Shown in pieces: positions 10,478-22,542 of a DNA stretch of 64,000 bases. The notes under the pieces were generated by a model, which was not told the DNA's origin, searched no databases, and saw nothing but the letters and a program-made list of their open reading frames with translations. This stretch comes from Thinopyrum elongatum (taxonomy: Eukaryota > Streptophyta > Magnoliopsida > Poales > Poaceae): positions 213,053,888 to 213,117,887 of the forward strand of contig CM022301.1 of the NCBI GenBank assembly GCA_011799875.1, read 5' to 3'. Each line of letters starts with the position of its first letter. Positions within the stretch are counted from its first letter, which is position 1. The position numbers and the translations under genes were made by a program.

Positions 10478-13196
10478 TTAAAGACGGTAAAGAAAGAGGC
10501 GAAATACATTCTGGTTGCTGAACAAGGTGAAGCGGAATGCCCATATTATGCCCTCCTCCATGCAGAAGGCACGCATGACTCTAGTCCAACCCCTTGTGAT
10601 GGCCGACCGCCCATCCTTCACGGTCTTCATGAAAACATCTAGATAATCATCGTGTTCTGGTAGAAATACTTTAACCTTTGCATGCCCACCAATCATGTAG
10701 TTTGAGAGGTAATCTTGAGTAAACTGCTTTGGGAACCACTGCAAAGGAAAAAGATTCAGACATTGTCAGCTAACACAACTCATTATGGGCAGTAAAAAGA
10801 AGGCTGCAGAGTTCTTACTTACCATCCTGCAGTTCGCTGTTGTCTTGGATAAAGTGTAAAAAAATAGTTTAATTGCCATCTTTTGACCCATTTTACTAAC
10901 AATCTTTATCAGCTTCCTCACTTGATGCTGGTTCATCGATATCTCATTGCCCCATACGCAGAAAGGGTCGAAGCGCGGATCTTTACCAATGACATATGTA
11001 CCTAAAAGCACCAAGTTAATATTAGAAGCTAAACAACAATTGCACAATGATGTAGTACAACACTCTTTTATAATATCTTATAACATCCAATATACTCACA
11101 TATTAGATGAATTAACATCTTATATTATGGGCCGGAAGGAGTTTATTGCATTCTTACAAATTATTGGCTGATTAACTGTTGTTGTATCCATGGGTTAGAG
11201 TTAGTTTGAGCTAGTTCGGGCTCAAATAGCCCTAAAGTATATCCAAACATGAAGGCTAGTTTGAGCTAGTTGCATCTAACCCACCCAAAAAAACTATCCA
11301 ACCCAAGAGGTGCTAATTGGAGCTAGTTCTCCTAGTGCATTTATTGTCAATCTAACCCTGTCATCCAAACACCTCTTTGGATGGAGTTAGTTCAGGGTTA
11401 GTCATGAGCTAGAAACTAACTCTAAGCTCTAGCTAAGTTGAGTATCCAAACAGGGCTGTGTTGTTGTTGTTGTTGCTGCTGCTCTTCTACGTATATCTAG
11501 ACATCATCAGAACATTAAGGTAACACTCTTCCTTGTTGCTATGTAGCCTAGGATTGCATATTTAGACATTAAGTACAGTGCATGTTGCTATGTAGCCTCA
11601 GATATATTACATATGGCCCTAGTTAACCTAACGATAAATGGGTTACAGATATATTCAGTTAAAAGTCTGATTCACCGATTAGTCCCTTATCAGCCCCCAG
11701 CCTATATGGTACCATCTACCAATATCCTGAACAGTGAGTATATATAAGCCATGGGATGAAACTAACCTCGATGGAAAATAGCAGTCGTTCCCAAAATTGT
11801 CCTGTGTAGGTACATCGAGAGGCATGTTAAGCACAACAGGCTAAACATCAACCAAATATATCCATGGCAGACAAAATAATCTCCAAAAGATAGCTTCAGT
11901 GTGCAGGTTTAAGCATGCTAGTAAAGCCAAACAAGTGGAAAGGTGTGTTAACTGCAACAGGCCTAACATTTAACAACAAGCACACATAGTCATTCAAACT
12001 GGTATTGTGCCGGTCTAAGTACACTGGTTATTGTTAAATAAAAATGGAAAGGCGTGTTAACTACAAGATGCAGCAACCAAATGTAGTCATTCATAGTGGT
12101 ATTGTTGAAACTGGTATTGATGAAATTGAACTGCACAGTTCATACTTGCACATATAGAACATCATGTTGTGAATAACTTGAATAAACAAGGCATACTACG
12201 AACAACCAAAGATAGCATTTGAAACTGGACATATGCTAACTACAAACAACCGAACAATCAAAAAACTTTAAGAGGCATATGCTAGCTATAACAGGTTAAC
12301 AGCAAGCAAATATATGCATTCCTATCGGTATGTTTAAAACTGGATTGATGAAATGTACTGCACAGTAAATAATTGCACATATAGAGCATCACATTGTGAA
12401 CAACTGAAATAAACAAGGCATACTGCAAACAACCAAATATAGCAATTAAAACTGGACATATTCTCACTACACTACAAAAGGGACTCGACAAAACAAATCA
12501 TGGGTTCCCCCTGTGAAGAGGCACGGTAAAACAAATCATGGGTTTCCTCACTTGTCATAGATGGGCTCGTTCCCGTGGGAAGAGCATGGACCCTGGATGC
12601 ACTCCATGTTGTCGCAGATGGGCTCCTTCCCCTTGGAAGAGCATGGCTGTAGGGTGCCCTCCCTGATGTGGTAGATGGGCTCTTTCCCCTTGGAAGAGCC
12701 GGAGAGGGTGCTCTCCTCATGGTCGCCGTTGATGAGGTCTGACTTGGAAGCTGTGGATCCCAAGCCAGCATCGCAGAACGTGTCCTTCAGAAATGACAAA
12801 AGGGGCTCGATGGTGATGTAGGATGGCAAATTATTGACAGCGAGCCAGAGGAGATCAGCGGCGGGCCATGGATGTGATCGACGGCGGTTGAACCCAAGGG
12901 TTGGGGGCGGGCCACTTAACCTGTGACATAGCCCGCCTCAGGTCGTCGCTGTCTACGACCTCGATGTCGTAGCCGGCGTCCGTGACATACCCGCATACTC
13001 TAGCCCGCTGATTGAGTGCCTGCGACCAGTAATGGTCGTTAGCTTCCTCGGCGACGTCGGGCGAAGAGACCGCGATACACCTCTTTTGGGCCAGTCGCTC
13101 CTCGAGCTCCACGGGAAGCATAGCCGGGCTTAGGCTGCGATGCTCTGGAGTGGGGGATGGGGATCTGTGGGAAAGGGGGCGTTTGGCAGGCATCAT
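10478..13196 (-). CDS. B3-domain gene carried by the CACTA element (probably damaged)
   Basis: The last exon (10738 to the stop at 10478) reads as most of a plant B3 DNA-binding domain: WFPKQFTQDYL, GHAKVKVFL, then ITRGWTRVMRAF and GIIWAFRF. An 82-bp intron separates it from exon 11001-10823, with donor ATG|GTAAGT and acceptor TTTGCAG|TGG. The N-terminal part is probably the frame from ATG 13196 or 13193 (MMPAKRPLSHRSPSPTPEHR) down to 12855, then 12829-12548 in another frame with three copies of a 19-residue SSKGKEPI unit. The change of frame near 12860 needs a small intron or is a frameshift. The exons between 12548 and 11001 could not be resolved. B3 proteins are plant transcription factors, and this one resembles REM-type members. 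That the two halves are one gene is inferred from strand and order. Confidence 0.5.
11174..11460. mobile_element. MITE-like insertion (possible Tourist/Harbinger)
   Basis: The right end, read in reverse, is GCCCTGTTTGGATACTCAAC. The left end, CTGTTGTTGTATCCATGGG, looks like a decayed copy of it. The interior is full of GAGCTAG and GTTAG words in both directions. It lies inside the unresolved middle of the B3 gene. Class assignment rests on the GGCCCTGTTTGGAT-type terminus common in grass Tourist elements. The target duplication is not clear. Confidence 0.45.
12141..12462. repeat. Diverged tandem duplication, period about 228 bp
   Basis: A block from TTGCACATATAGA to AAACTGGACATAT at about 12147-12235 is repeated at about 12374-12462 with roughly 15% differences. 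Related fragments (GGCGTGTTAACT, AAACTGGTATTG) extend back to about 11930, so a longer decayed array is likely. It lies in intron-like DNA of the B3 gene. Confidence 0.65.
12555..12715 (-). repeat. 57-bp coding minisatellite, 3 copies
   Basis: GATGGGCTC(N)TTCCC..TGGAAGAGC recurs at about 12561, 12618 and 12675. On the minus strand it encodes three 19-residue units, SSKGKEPIYHI / SSKGKEPICDN / SSHGNEPIYDK plus spacers. The period is a multiple of three and the frame is kept through all copies, which suggests coding constraint when it expanded. Confidence 0.75.
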
Positions 13197-13199
13197 CTA

Positions 13200-13780
13200 A
13201 GAAACTCAGGGAGGCCTGGGTATGGAGATCGGTGGGTAAGCTGCACGGGTAAACCGGCAGATGTTGACAATGGAGGCCTTGCGGCGGCGGCGACCTTGCT
13301 AGGGTTTCGAGCGAGGGAGGGGGTGTGTGTGTGCACGCGCGCCCGAGGAGGTTTTGGTGTGTGTGTGTGTTTGGAGGGGGGCGGGGGGTGTGTTTGAGGA
13401 AATGACGCGGCTACTGAAAATTTTACTACGCAGGAGTCAAACAAGGGAGTGAAATGCCAGGGCTATTGAAAATTTGGATGATGGTGCATCGCACACGGTC
13501 CGGAGATAACAACCGTGTGTTATGAAACAGAAAAACCCTCGAGGCGGGCAGATATTTTCGAGGGATGCAGGCGGGATTGGGAACAAGAAACATCACACAC
13601 GGTCGAAACATAATAACCGTGTGTTATCAAACAGAAAAAAGCTGCAGGCGGGTAGATAATTTTGAGAGGGGAAGCCTCGTGGAGCCCAATGTACTGTGCG
13701 GATGTGCGTGACAGGGGCACCGGCGTGGCACACGGTTAGTGTGCGTGAACCGTGTCTGTTGCGTCATCCGACTTGTCTAA
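13200..13780. promoter_or_regulatory. Upstream region of the B3 gene with CACACGG motif pairs
   Basis: Contains a GT/GGGG-rich tract (13318-13392). Two similar blocks of about 110 bp start near 13483 and 13593. Each has CATCRCACACGGTC, a spacer of about 15 bp and AACCGTGTGTTAT, so that each forms an inverted pair, followed by AAACAGAAAAA and GGCGGG. A third cluster lies at 13725-13762. The motifs match those at the transposon ends. Confidence 0.55.
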
Positions 13781-13799
13781 TGTTCATAAATTTGGCGAA

Positions 13800-15026
13800 A
13801 AATGACGGGGGAGAGGGTCAGAACACGAACACACTTGCATGTGGACCAAATATATGTATGAAAAGGGTGGTTTGATGTTCAAATACCAAATGCAACTTCG
13901 ATGTGGCACCTATCTCGCAAAGCGCATGATATTGCTTGCCCCCCCCCCCCTCGTGTCGGCAGGAAGGGATCCTAAGCTATAACGCATGCCCCCCCCCCCA
14001 CTGAGGTTCACCTAGCAAAGTGCGAAGTAGCAGTCCCCCCCCCCCCACACACACACCCACTTTCAGTCGGCGGGCCAGAGAGGCATCTCACCAAGATGGA
14101 TCGTAAAACGGACCAAGAATAATCCACCTTGGTCGTACAACCTCTCTCTTGTTGTTGGTCAAAGTGATGGTCGTCCATGCGACCCCGGAGATGGGCTAGC
14201 TCACCAATAATCACGCAAGTAGCTAGTCCCAAAAGACAACCACTGCCTGCGTGTGGCCCAAACATATGTATGGAGAGGTGTGTGTTTTGAATACACAATG
14301 GAACAACTTTGATGTGGCACTGTGCTTTCGAACCAGAAATCCCCACACCGAGTGAGGGTTAGGTTGACGATGCATATGTATGTCACACCACACTTCAAGC
14401 CGATGACGGGGATTCATGCATGCATGCGTGCATAGTATGTGCTCAAACTTAATTAGGTCTGAATCTCACCATGACCTATACTAAGATAAAACGAACCAAA
14501 GGAAGAATCTGCCATGGTAACCTATCTTGTTGTTGGTCAAGGTGATCATGGATGTCCACGCGGGCCCACGAATATATAGGCTTGTCGCCGATAACCACGC
14601 GAGGGAGTGTACCGTTCGAAGACAAGCACTACATGCACATGTATGGAGGTGATGCGTGCATGCATGTTTGAATACCATTTCACAACATTAATGTGGCGCG
14701 TGCGTCGAAAATCATACAGTCCCCACACAGAGCAAGATCGGTTCATGACGTGTCGTGGTAGTAGCCACTTCGACTTGATGGGAGGAATTCATGCGTACAC
14801 ATGCATGTGTGTGCTCAAACTGTATCATGTCATTCCAGAGCATGACCTATATATATACCGTATTACAAACAAAAAAATAATCCCCTCCTAAGTCAAATTA
14901 ACCTCTCTCGTTGTCAGGCAAAATAGTGATGGACCAAGCGGGCCCACAGATGGAAAGCATCGATATCGCTGATAACCGCATAAGTGGGTGCGAGAGGACA
15001 ACCACCATCACTTTGCATGTGGGCCA
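13800..15026. repeat. Diverged tandem array, left part (units about 380-410 bp)
   Basis: Landmarks return in the same order: TGCATGTGGCCCAAA, then CAACTTTGATGTGGCAC, then CGAAAACC...CCCCACACAGAGCGAGG, then CCTCTCTC.TTGTTGGTCAAAGTGATGG and CGCGGGCCCACAGATGG. The GATGTGGCAC landmark falls near 13900, 14305 and 14688. The array is cut at 15026 by the chromovirus and continues at 45241 with the phase kept. It includes C-runs at 13940, 13990 and 14034. No coding function is seen. Confidence 0.75.
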
Positions 15027-18000
15027 TGTGACGCCCCCGGCTCAATCGTGCACTAATCATACACGCAAATGCACACAATCAAGCCTAAGGACTCACGGGA
15101 AGATATCACAACACAACTCTAAAACATAAATAAAGTCTTACAAGCTTTATATTACAAGCCAGGGGCCTCGAGGGCTCGAATACATAAGCTCGCATACAAG
15201 CGTCAGCGGAAGCATCAGATATCTGAGTACAGATATAAAAGAAAACACAGATAGGCCCTTAAAAGGCGGGGCAAAAGAAAACACTATGATCGAAAGGCGC
15301 AGGCCTCCTGCCTTGGACCCTCCGATCCTACTCCTGGTCGTTGGCAAGCTCGTAGTAGTAGTGATCATCGACAGGGGCATCTGGCTCCGGGGCTCCGTCA
15401 TCTGGTTGCATCAAACAGACATGGGGAAAAAGAGGAAGCAAAGCAACCGTGAGTACTCATCCGAAGTACTCAGCAAGCAAGGATCTACACTACATATGCA
15501 ACATTATTAAAGAAAGGCTGTATATGTGGACTGGGCTGCAGAAATGCCAGAATAGAGGGAAGGCCTAGTCCTATCGAAGACTAGCATCTTCAGTGGTCTT
15601 GCAGCATTAGAAGAGTGTAGATTAGTACAATATAAAGTAGTAGTAGCAATAAGTATCAACCTCGGCCAGAGATCCTTTCTCGACTCCCTGCGAGAAAGCA
15701 ATCCCAGAGCCCTAGTATCCATATCTCATCATTATGTTCTAGTTGTATCGATCGGGATACAACTCCGAGCGTCCGTTACCGAGGATCGGGCTATGCATAG
15801 ATTAGTTCTTCCCTGTAGGGGTGCACCAACTTACCCACCACGCTCACTTAACTTCGGCCGGACACACTTTTCTGGGTCATGCCCGGCCTCGGCTAAACAA
15901 CACACCGCAACCCTACCTAGAGCTCAGCAGAGAGGTCCCCGCCGATCTACATCCTAAGCACTCAGGGGTCTTGGGTCATCGCCCTGTGCACTCCGGGTCG
16001 TTGCGTGCAGGGTGGATACCAGCGTCGCCTTGGATGGCCGACACGATCCGACCATGCCACAATGTTGAACTGGAGGTCTGACAGAGCTTTTGGCTGATGC
16101 CACGATGTAGAGTACCCATATTTATTCCCGCGTGATGGTTAGTGCTATCGGGCCAGAGGCCCACTCAGATCACATATCCAAATCGTTAGCGTATTGGTAG
16201 CGCGGTAACGAGCAGAGACTCACGATCGATGTGACCGCGTCGCCCCATCTCGAGGACTTGCGGCAAGGGCTAAGAATGCCCGGCCACGCCTCGTATTGAT
16301 ATCTCGGGCACCCTCCAGGTCAACCCGTCTCCACATCACTCGCGGGTACCCCTGAGGGTCGACCCGCCTTTCCAAGTAACAGTAGTATAGTCCAAGTATC
16401 CGTGTGTCCATAACATCAGGGGAATCCGAGGTATCACCCTCGTTGGATTCCTACTCGATGTATCCGTCAAGGTGAACTTAGGAGGAATCACCCTCGAGGT
16501 TCACGCTTGAGGTGTTGCACGACAGCGTCGTTGCCGGAAGTGGTGAAGGAGGAATCACCCTCGATTACCATGACCGACTAACTACTCCACAAAGTTAACA
16601 TCGGAAGTTCTTACGAGGTATCACCCTCGGCACTCGATGGTAACGTTGCAGTGTCGTACAGATAAAGGGGGTGTGATGTGCGGTGCTGGGGCCTGGTTGT
16701 CGAGTCTTCCGATAATCCAGCGGGGCAATCGGGACAAGTGGGGTCACTGGGGTCTCTATCCAGCCTATACTAAGTAGTTTAGGATAAGCAGGTAAGGTAT
16801 CAATAGTAGGTTACAATAAACAGGCTATGCATTAGAATGGGATAAACAGTAGCAGCAGCAATTTCTAATGCAAGCATAAGAGAGAAAGAATAGGCGATAT
16901 CGGCATGTTCAAAAGGGGGGTGCTTGCCTGGTTGCTCGGCGGCAAAAGCAAGGTCGTCAACGGTGTCGTCGGGATCCTGAGCTGCGTCAGTCTCGGGGTC
17001 TACCGAGAGAGAAGAGGGGGAGGAAATAGATAAATACACAGCAAACATATGCAATACAGAGCATGATATGCTAACATGCAGTGCAGGGTTGCCTAAAGAC
17101 ATATCTAAAACATTTTAGTTATTTTAGGATTTAAGTTGGAATTATTAACCAGGGTGTATGCACTATTCATCTACCGGAAACGGGCAAAAAGTTGTGGTTT
17201 CACCTCCGTAGAGGGTCCCGACACGAAAACAGATGGCATGGTTGGATATGTCTCATCGTTCTGAGCAACTTTCATGTATAAAGTTTTTTTATCTGAGCTA
17301 CGGTTTAAATTCTATGATTTTTCAAAGTTTTAAATCTTTTTCTGGATTTATTTAATTAATTTAAATCAACATTATCCAAAACAGTACATGGTGATGTCAT
17401 CTTGACGTAATGATGATGTCAGCAGTCAACAGGGGCTGACCAGAGTCAAACCTGACAGGTGGGTCCCACTGGGACCCACATGTCAGCCTCTGTAACTAAT
17501 TAACAGGGTTAATTTAAACTAATTAACTTAATTAGATGGTGGGCCCTACTGGTCAGTGGCTAATTAGTGATTTAATTAATTAAATTAGGATTAACATATT
17601 AATTAGCACTTTTAGTATTTATAAAAATGTTTAAAACGCGTGGGGCCCGCATGTCAGTGACACGGGCGCCCAGTCAGCGGTCAGCGGCGACCATTGACTG
17701 GTCAACGTGGCCGCAGGGCCCAGCGTCAGTGGCCCAGGGTGGGACCCGGTCAGTTCCACGTCGGCGATGACCGGAGCCTCGCCGAAATCGCGCCGGCGAG
17801 CTCGTTTCGCGGCGGCGTGCGTCGGATATCGTCGGGATTCGTCGTCCGGCGACCAAATCGACGGCGGCTAGCGGCATTCGAACGGGAAGATCGATCCACG
17901 TCGATCTACAGCCCTAGCGCGAGCTAAATCGGCCGGAGTTGCGTGCTAGGACTACCGCGGCGGCGCCGGAGTTCAGGCGAACGTGGGATCGGCGCCAGGG

Positions 18001-19159
18001 GCCACGGGGAGGGCAGCGGACAGGCGCTACGGGTTCGGACGGTGGTGTTGAATGCGAAAACGAGAACGGGCGCGGACTGTGGCCATAGGGGCCACGCCAG
18101 CGAGCTCGACCGCGGTAGCGTGAGCGCGAGTGCGTCGGGGCGAGCTACGGCCGGCTAGAGGGGGTAGGGACGAGCGCAACCGGCGCAGGAGCTCACCGCG
18201 GGGCGTAGGGTCTAGGCAACGAGCTCGGGGAGGTCCGGTGAAGCGAGACGGTGGCGGATCTCCGGCGTCTGGAGGAGGAAGACGATGGCGCTGCGGGCGG
18301 TCCGGTGGTTCCCGGCTCGCGAGCGCGGTCGGGGACGATGAGGCGGACGACGGTCATGCTTCAGGGCATGGCAGCGAGGCACGGGGCGGTTGGTGGCCGC
18401 GGTGGTGGGAGCTAGACGGTGGCGATGGCGCTCGGGCGAGGGGGATCTGGCGAGGTAGACAAGGGGAGAGTGAGAGGGAGAGGCCAAGGATGCGTAGGGC
18501 CTTGCCCTTATCCTCCACGTGCGGGCGCAGGCGCGCGCTGTCGAACAGAGAGCGAGGGGGGCCGGGGAGAGGGCGCAGGCGCGTGCGTGCAGGAGGCGAC
18601 AGCGAGCGGGGAGGAGCAGTGGGGGAGGTGGGGGAAGAGGCTTGGCGGGCTGGGCTACACTGTGCCAGGTGGGCTTAAGTACACAGTAGCTTCTGGCCTT
18701 TTGTCTTTTCTTTTTCTGTTTTTCTTTTTCCAGTAGCTTTTGCATTTTCCTTTAGCCACAAATGACTTTGCAAAAATATGCCACTGGCCAAAACAAATAC
18801 TTTCGAATATTTTGCTCTGCCACATAAAGTTTGGACAGTTTTGGAATTCATTTGGATTTTTCAAAAATGAAAAGTCATTTAAAGTGCTGTTTTTGCACTA
18901 TTTTAAATGCACTAACCCAAATATGAGTTGATGGTGATGTTGTTTTCCTTAACAACATTTGTTTTGGAATATTTGCTGGATGATGAACGTTTTTCCAGCA
19001 ACTTTTGGGCAACTTTATTTTGCACTTAGAATTTGAATTGTTTTCAGAGAAGAAATTTGAAATGAGATATGATCCAAATGATGTTTAAGCACTGTTGATC
19101 ATGATGACATGGCATTATCAAAAGGGGGATTACTGTAGCTAACCACTGGGGGTGTTACA
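15027..19159 (-). repeat. Chromovirus 3' LTR (4.1 kb)
   Basis: A 4133-bp LTR aligned end to end with 32342-36451 plus 45223-45235. It holds AT-rich blocks (17280-17640) and a very GC-rich block (17640-18660). Long frames in the GC-rich block follow from base composition and carry no recognisable domain. Several GAGGTATCACCCTCG-like repeats lie at 16425-16635, about 70 bp apart. Confidence 0.9.
16425..16640. repeat. Short repeats in chromovirus LTR
   Basis: GAGG(A/T)ATCACCCTCG occurs near 16428, 16483, 16550 and 16618. It is repeated in the other LTR at 33740-33945. Each copy contains the inverted halves CGAGG and CCTCG, so small hairpins are possible. A role in LTR transcription is a guess. 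Confidence 0.6.
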
Positions 19160-19173
19160 AATCTCCTCCTCTA
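19160..19173 (-). promoter_or_regulatory. Polypurine tract of the chromovirus
   Basis: On the minus strand, AGAGGAGGAGATT directly abuts the 3' LTR start (TGTAACACC). It is the expected primer for plus-strand cDNA synthesis. Confidence 0.8.
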
Positions 19174-19195
19174 ACAAGAATTCTCGTCCCGAGAA

Positions 19196-20377
19196 TTAAG
19201 AGGTAGAAGGGAAAAGATCGGGGTATTCCGCACGAAGATTATCCTCGCGTTCCCAAGTGGCTTCATCTTCAGTATGATTTGACCACTGCACTTTGAGGAA
19301 ATTGGTCGTCTTCTGACGGGTTCGACATTCAGATTCATCGAGGATGCGGATCGGATGCTCCTTATAAGAAAGATCATCTTGCAATTCTAGCATCTCGTGA
19401 TCCACTGCGCGGTGCGGAGATTCCTTGAATCAACGACGAAGTTGCGACACATGGAAGATGTTGTGGATATAAGAGAATTGCGGTGTTAACTCCAGTTTAT
19501 ATGCCACCTGACCACGTCTGGCAACAATGTGAAAGGGGCCAATGTAGCGGGGAGCTAACTTGGACTTGATTCCGAAACGGTGAGTGCCCTTCATCGGAGT
19601 GACACGTAGATAAGCTTGATCACCAGGTTGATAAGTCAAACCCCATCGTTTGCGATCATAGTTGCTCTTCTGGCGGTCCTGAGCCGCCTTGAGGTTTTCA
19701 CAGATGATACGAGCTTGCTCTTCTGCGTGTTGGGTAATATCCAGACCCATGAGCGGTCGTTCCCTAGTTTCTGACCAATTCAGAGGGGTTCAACACTTAC
19801 ATCCATAAAGTACTTCGAAGGGAGCCATTTTCAAGCTGGCTTGATAGCTGTTGTTGTATGAGAATTCCACATAAGGAAGAGATTCTTCCCACTTCTTGCC
19901 GAAAGATATAACACAAGCCCGAAGCATGTCTTCAAGCACTTGATTTACTCGCTCGACTTGGCCTTGGGACTGGGGGTGATAAGCTGAACTCCAGGTAATA
20001 TGAGTTCCCATAGCTTCTTGGAAACTTTCCCAGAACTTGGAGGTGAAAAGACCGCCACGGTCCGAACTGATCTCCTTCGGAATGTCGTGGAGTGAAACAA
20101 TTCTGGAGATATATAACTCTGCTAACTAACTAGCAGTGATTGTCTCTTTGACAGGCAGAAAGTGTGCAACTTTAGAAAGTTGGTCGACGACGACAAGAAT
20201 AGCATCGTGACCCTTCTGTGACCTGGGAAGTCCTGTAATGAAATCCATTTGCACTATATCCCATTTCCATAAAGGAATAGGTAACGGTTGTAGAATTCCA
20301 GCAGGCTTCTGATGTTCTGCTTTAACGCGGCGGCAAACGTCACATTCAGCAACGTACCGAGCAATATCCTGCTTCAT
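19196..20377 (-). pseudogene. Chromovirus integrase and chromodomain, interrupted by stops
   Basis: The 3' end of pol. The zinc-binding part has CDVCRRVKAEH, followed by WDIVQMDFITGLP with the first catalytic aspartate, SSDRGGLF with the second and the PQSQGQVERVNQ segment with the glutamate. The C-terminal domain (19430-19750) has the GDQAYLRVTP and PRYIGPFHI motifs. A chromodomain follows (19196-19405): PIRILDESE, LKVQWSNH, EATWERE. Chromodomains direct integration to marked heterochromatin. In-frame stops lie near 20388, 20122, 19788 and 19428. At 19788, and probably at 20388, the TGA stands where relatives have arginine. All motifs are still readable, so the damage is recent or light, but the protein cannot be made whole. 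Confidence 0.9.
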
Positions 20378-20398
20378 TTTGGACCACCAGTACCTTTG

Positions 20399-22129
20399 TC
20401 AGAGATCACGATACATCTTGGTACTACCCGGATGAATAGACAACGGTGTATCATGTGCCTCCTTCATGACCTTGTCAGTCATAAGCTCGAAGCGAGGTAT
20501 GACAATGCGGTCTCTGAAATACAAGGTTCCATCTTCAGATAGCGAGAAATCCCAGTACTTTTCAAGGTGAAGATCTTTCTTCATCAGATCAATTTCAGCA
20601 TCTTTAGCTTGTGCATTCTTAACAGCTTTCTCAAGATCTGGTTGTATCACAAGGTTATTAAGAGAACCCTGTGGAACAATACGCAGATTCAGCTTGCGCA
20701 GTTCTTCAAAAAGACGAAGTTGAGCTCGCCTAACCATGAGGTTGTCGCAATAGGACTTGCGGCTTAAGGCATCATCCATCACGTTAGCCTTGCCAGGGGT
20801 ATATGAAATACCACAGTCATAGTCCGTAATTGTTTCCAACCATCGCTGTTGACGGAGATTAAGATCCGGCTGAGTAAACAAGTACTTCAGACTCTGGTGA
20901 TCAGTATAAATCTCACAACGATTACCAAGAAGGTAATGCCGCGACAGCTTCAATGCATATATCACAACAGCAAGTTCAAGGTCAGGCACTGGATAATTTT
21001 CTTCATGTGGACGCAATTTACGCGAAGCATAAGCAATTACTCTTCGTTCTTGCATTAGGACACAGCCTAATCCTTGACGAGAGGCGTCACAATATATCAC
21101 AAAGTCTTTGCGAGAATCCGGAGGAGCAAGAACTGGAGCAGAAGTTAGCTTGTCCTTGAGAGTTTGGAAACTTTCCTGACATTTGTCTGTCCACTCAAAT
21201 TTAACGCCTTTGTGAAGCAGATTAGTCAGGGGCTTGGCAATCTTAGAAAATTTCTCGACAAATCGACGGCAATAGCTTGCAAGGCCGAGAAAACTTCTCA
21301 CTTGCTTGATGTTCTTCGGAGGAGTCCAGCCAAGAATAGCCTGAACTCGTTCTGGGTTAATAGCAATGCCATCTTTGGAGATCACATGACCAAGATAGGT
21401 TACTTCAGAAAGCCAAAATTCACATCTGGAGTATTTGGCATACAACTGGTGTTCTCGTAGCCTTTCCAGTACAAGACGGAGGTGTTCAGCATGTTCTTCT
21501 TTATTCTTTGAATAGACCAGAATATCATCTAGATACACCACGACGAATTTGTCGAGGTAATCCATGAAGATATAGTTCATCAACTGGGAGAAGGTTGCTG
21601 GAGCATTTGTTAAACCAAATGACATGACAGTGTACTCATAAGAGCCATAGCGAGTAACAAATGCAGTCTTGGGAATATCCTCTTCACTAACACGGATCTG
21701 ATGATAACCCAACCTCAAGTCAAGTTTCGAGAACACAGAGGACCCAGCAACCTGATCATAAAGATCATTGATCCGGGGCAGTGGGTATTTGTTCTGGATT
21801 GTGGCTTGGTTAATGGGCCGATAATCCTGAACCAATCGGTTAGTTTTGTCCTTCTTCTTAACGAAGAGTGAAGGTGCTCCCCAAGCAGAGGAACTGGGGC
21901 GGATGAAACCGTTCTTAAGTGACTTGTCGATTTCTTCCTTAAGCTCGAGAAGGTGGTGCGGAGGCATCTTATAAGGATGCTTCGCAATAGGAGTTGTGCC
22001 TGGTTTCAAGTCAATGACAAACTCGACAGCTCTAACAGGGGGTATTCCTGGAAGTTCCTCTGGGAAGACGTCTTGAAAATCACGAACAATGGGAACGTTG
22101 TCGATGCCTTCAAGAGGTGAAGCATTCAA
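20399..22129 (-). CDS. Chromovirus reverse transcriptase and RNase H (open segment of pol)
   Basis: An unbroken 576-residue stretch of pol. The RT part has the QDYRPIN segment near residue 101 and the catalytic YLDDILVYS at 199-207. The RNase H part follows with [10 protein letters not shown] near 346, the TDHQSLKYL segment and DALSRK near the end. It would copy element RNA into DNA inside virus-like particles. The true polyprotein began upstream with gag. The 22129 start is only the first ATG after a break near 22130. The downstream end is a TGA near 20388, before integrase. Nonsense changes are absent over 1.7 kb although the rest of pol has several, which fits modest age. Confidence 0.92.
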   Translation of the reverse strand: MNASPLEGIDNVPIVRDFQDVFPEELPGIPPVRAVEFVIDLKPGTTPIAKHPYKMPPHHLLELKEEIDKSLKNGFIRPSSSAWGAPSLFVKKKDKTNRLVQDYRPINQATIQNKYPLPRINDLYDQVAGSSVFSKLDLRLGYHQIRVSEEDIPKTAFVTRYGSYEYTVMSFGLTNAPATFSQLMNYIFMDYLDKFVVVYLDDILVYSKNKEEHAEHLRLVLERLREHQLYAKYSRCEFWLSEVTYLGHVISKDGIAINPERVQAILGWTPPKNIKQVRSFLGLASYCRRFVEKFSKIAKPLTNLLHKGVKFEWTDKCQESFQTLKDKLTSAPVLAPPDSRKDFVIYCDASRQGLGCVLMQERRVIAYASRKLRPHEENYPVPDLELAVVIYALKLSRHYLLGNRCEIYTDHQSLKYLFTQPDLNLRQQRWLETITDYDCGISYTPGKANVMDDALSRKSYCDNLMVRRAQLRLFEELRKLNLRIVPQGSLNNLVIQPDLEKAVKNAQAKDAEIDLMKKDLHLEKYWDFSLSEDGTLYFRDRIVIPRFELMTDKVMKEAHDTPLSIHPGSTKMYRDL

Positions 22130-22134
22130 TGCAT

Positions 22135-22533
22135 TCAGAGCATATATCTGGCTCTCAGCATCCTGAGTATTCGGGCTGAGTATTTGACTATCTGGCCAGA
22201 AGGATGGGTAAATTGGACTTCCTTAGCAGCACAGTCAATCAAAGCATTATGGGCGGTCAACCAGTCCATACCGAGAATGATGTCTATGTCGGAAGGTCCA
22301 AGTACAATGAGAGAAACCGGAAAAAGTAGACCTCCAATCTCGATGTGGTTGTGAGGGCTTACCATTGTGGTTTGCCACTTGGATCTCGGGGACTGAACGA
22401 TTAGAGGAGTGGGTAAATTTTCCAGGTATAACTCATGTGACTGAGCAAATTGTTGGGACAAAAAAGCATGCGATGCTCCTGAATCAAAGAGAACAGAGGC
22501 TGGTACTGAATTCACATAGAGTGTTCCCAGCAT
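22135..22533 (-). pseudogene. Chromovirus protease segment
   Basis: A retroviral-type aspartic protease (RVP_2 type) with the active site FDSGASHAF and the second motif DIILGMDWLTAHNALIDC. It would cleave the polyprotein. The frame closes at 22135, just before the RT segment, and is cut off from gag by the 8.2-kb insertion at 22543. So it is a fragment of a once continuous gag-pol. Confidence 0.88.
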
Positions 22534-22542
22534 GATAGTCGG

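Noticed and set aside
12473..12495. CACTACAAAAGGGACTCG as an internal CACTA terminus
   Set aside because: No partner end or duplication found nearby; it lies next to intron-like sequence of the B3 gene and can arise by chance.
17690..18750. Long GC-rich open frames in the chromovirus LTR (repeated at 35220-36160)
   Set aside because: They lie inside LTRs, are open on both strands because of high GC, and have no recognisable domain.
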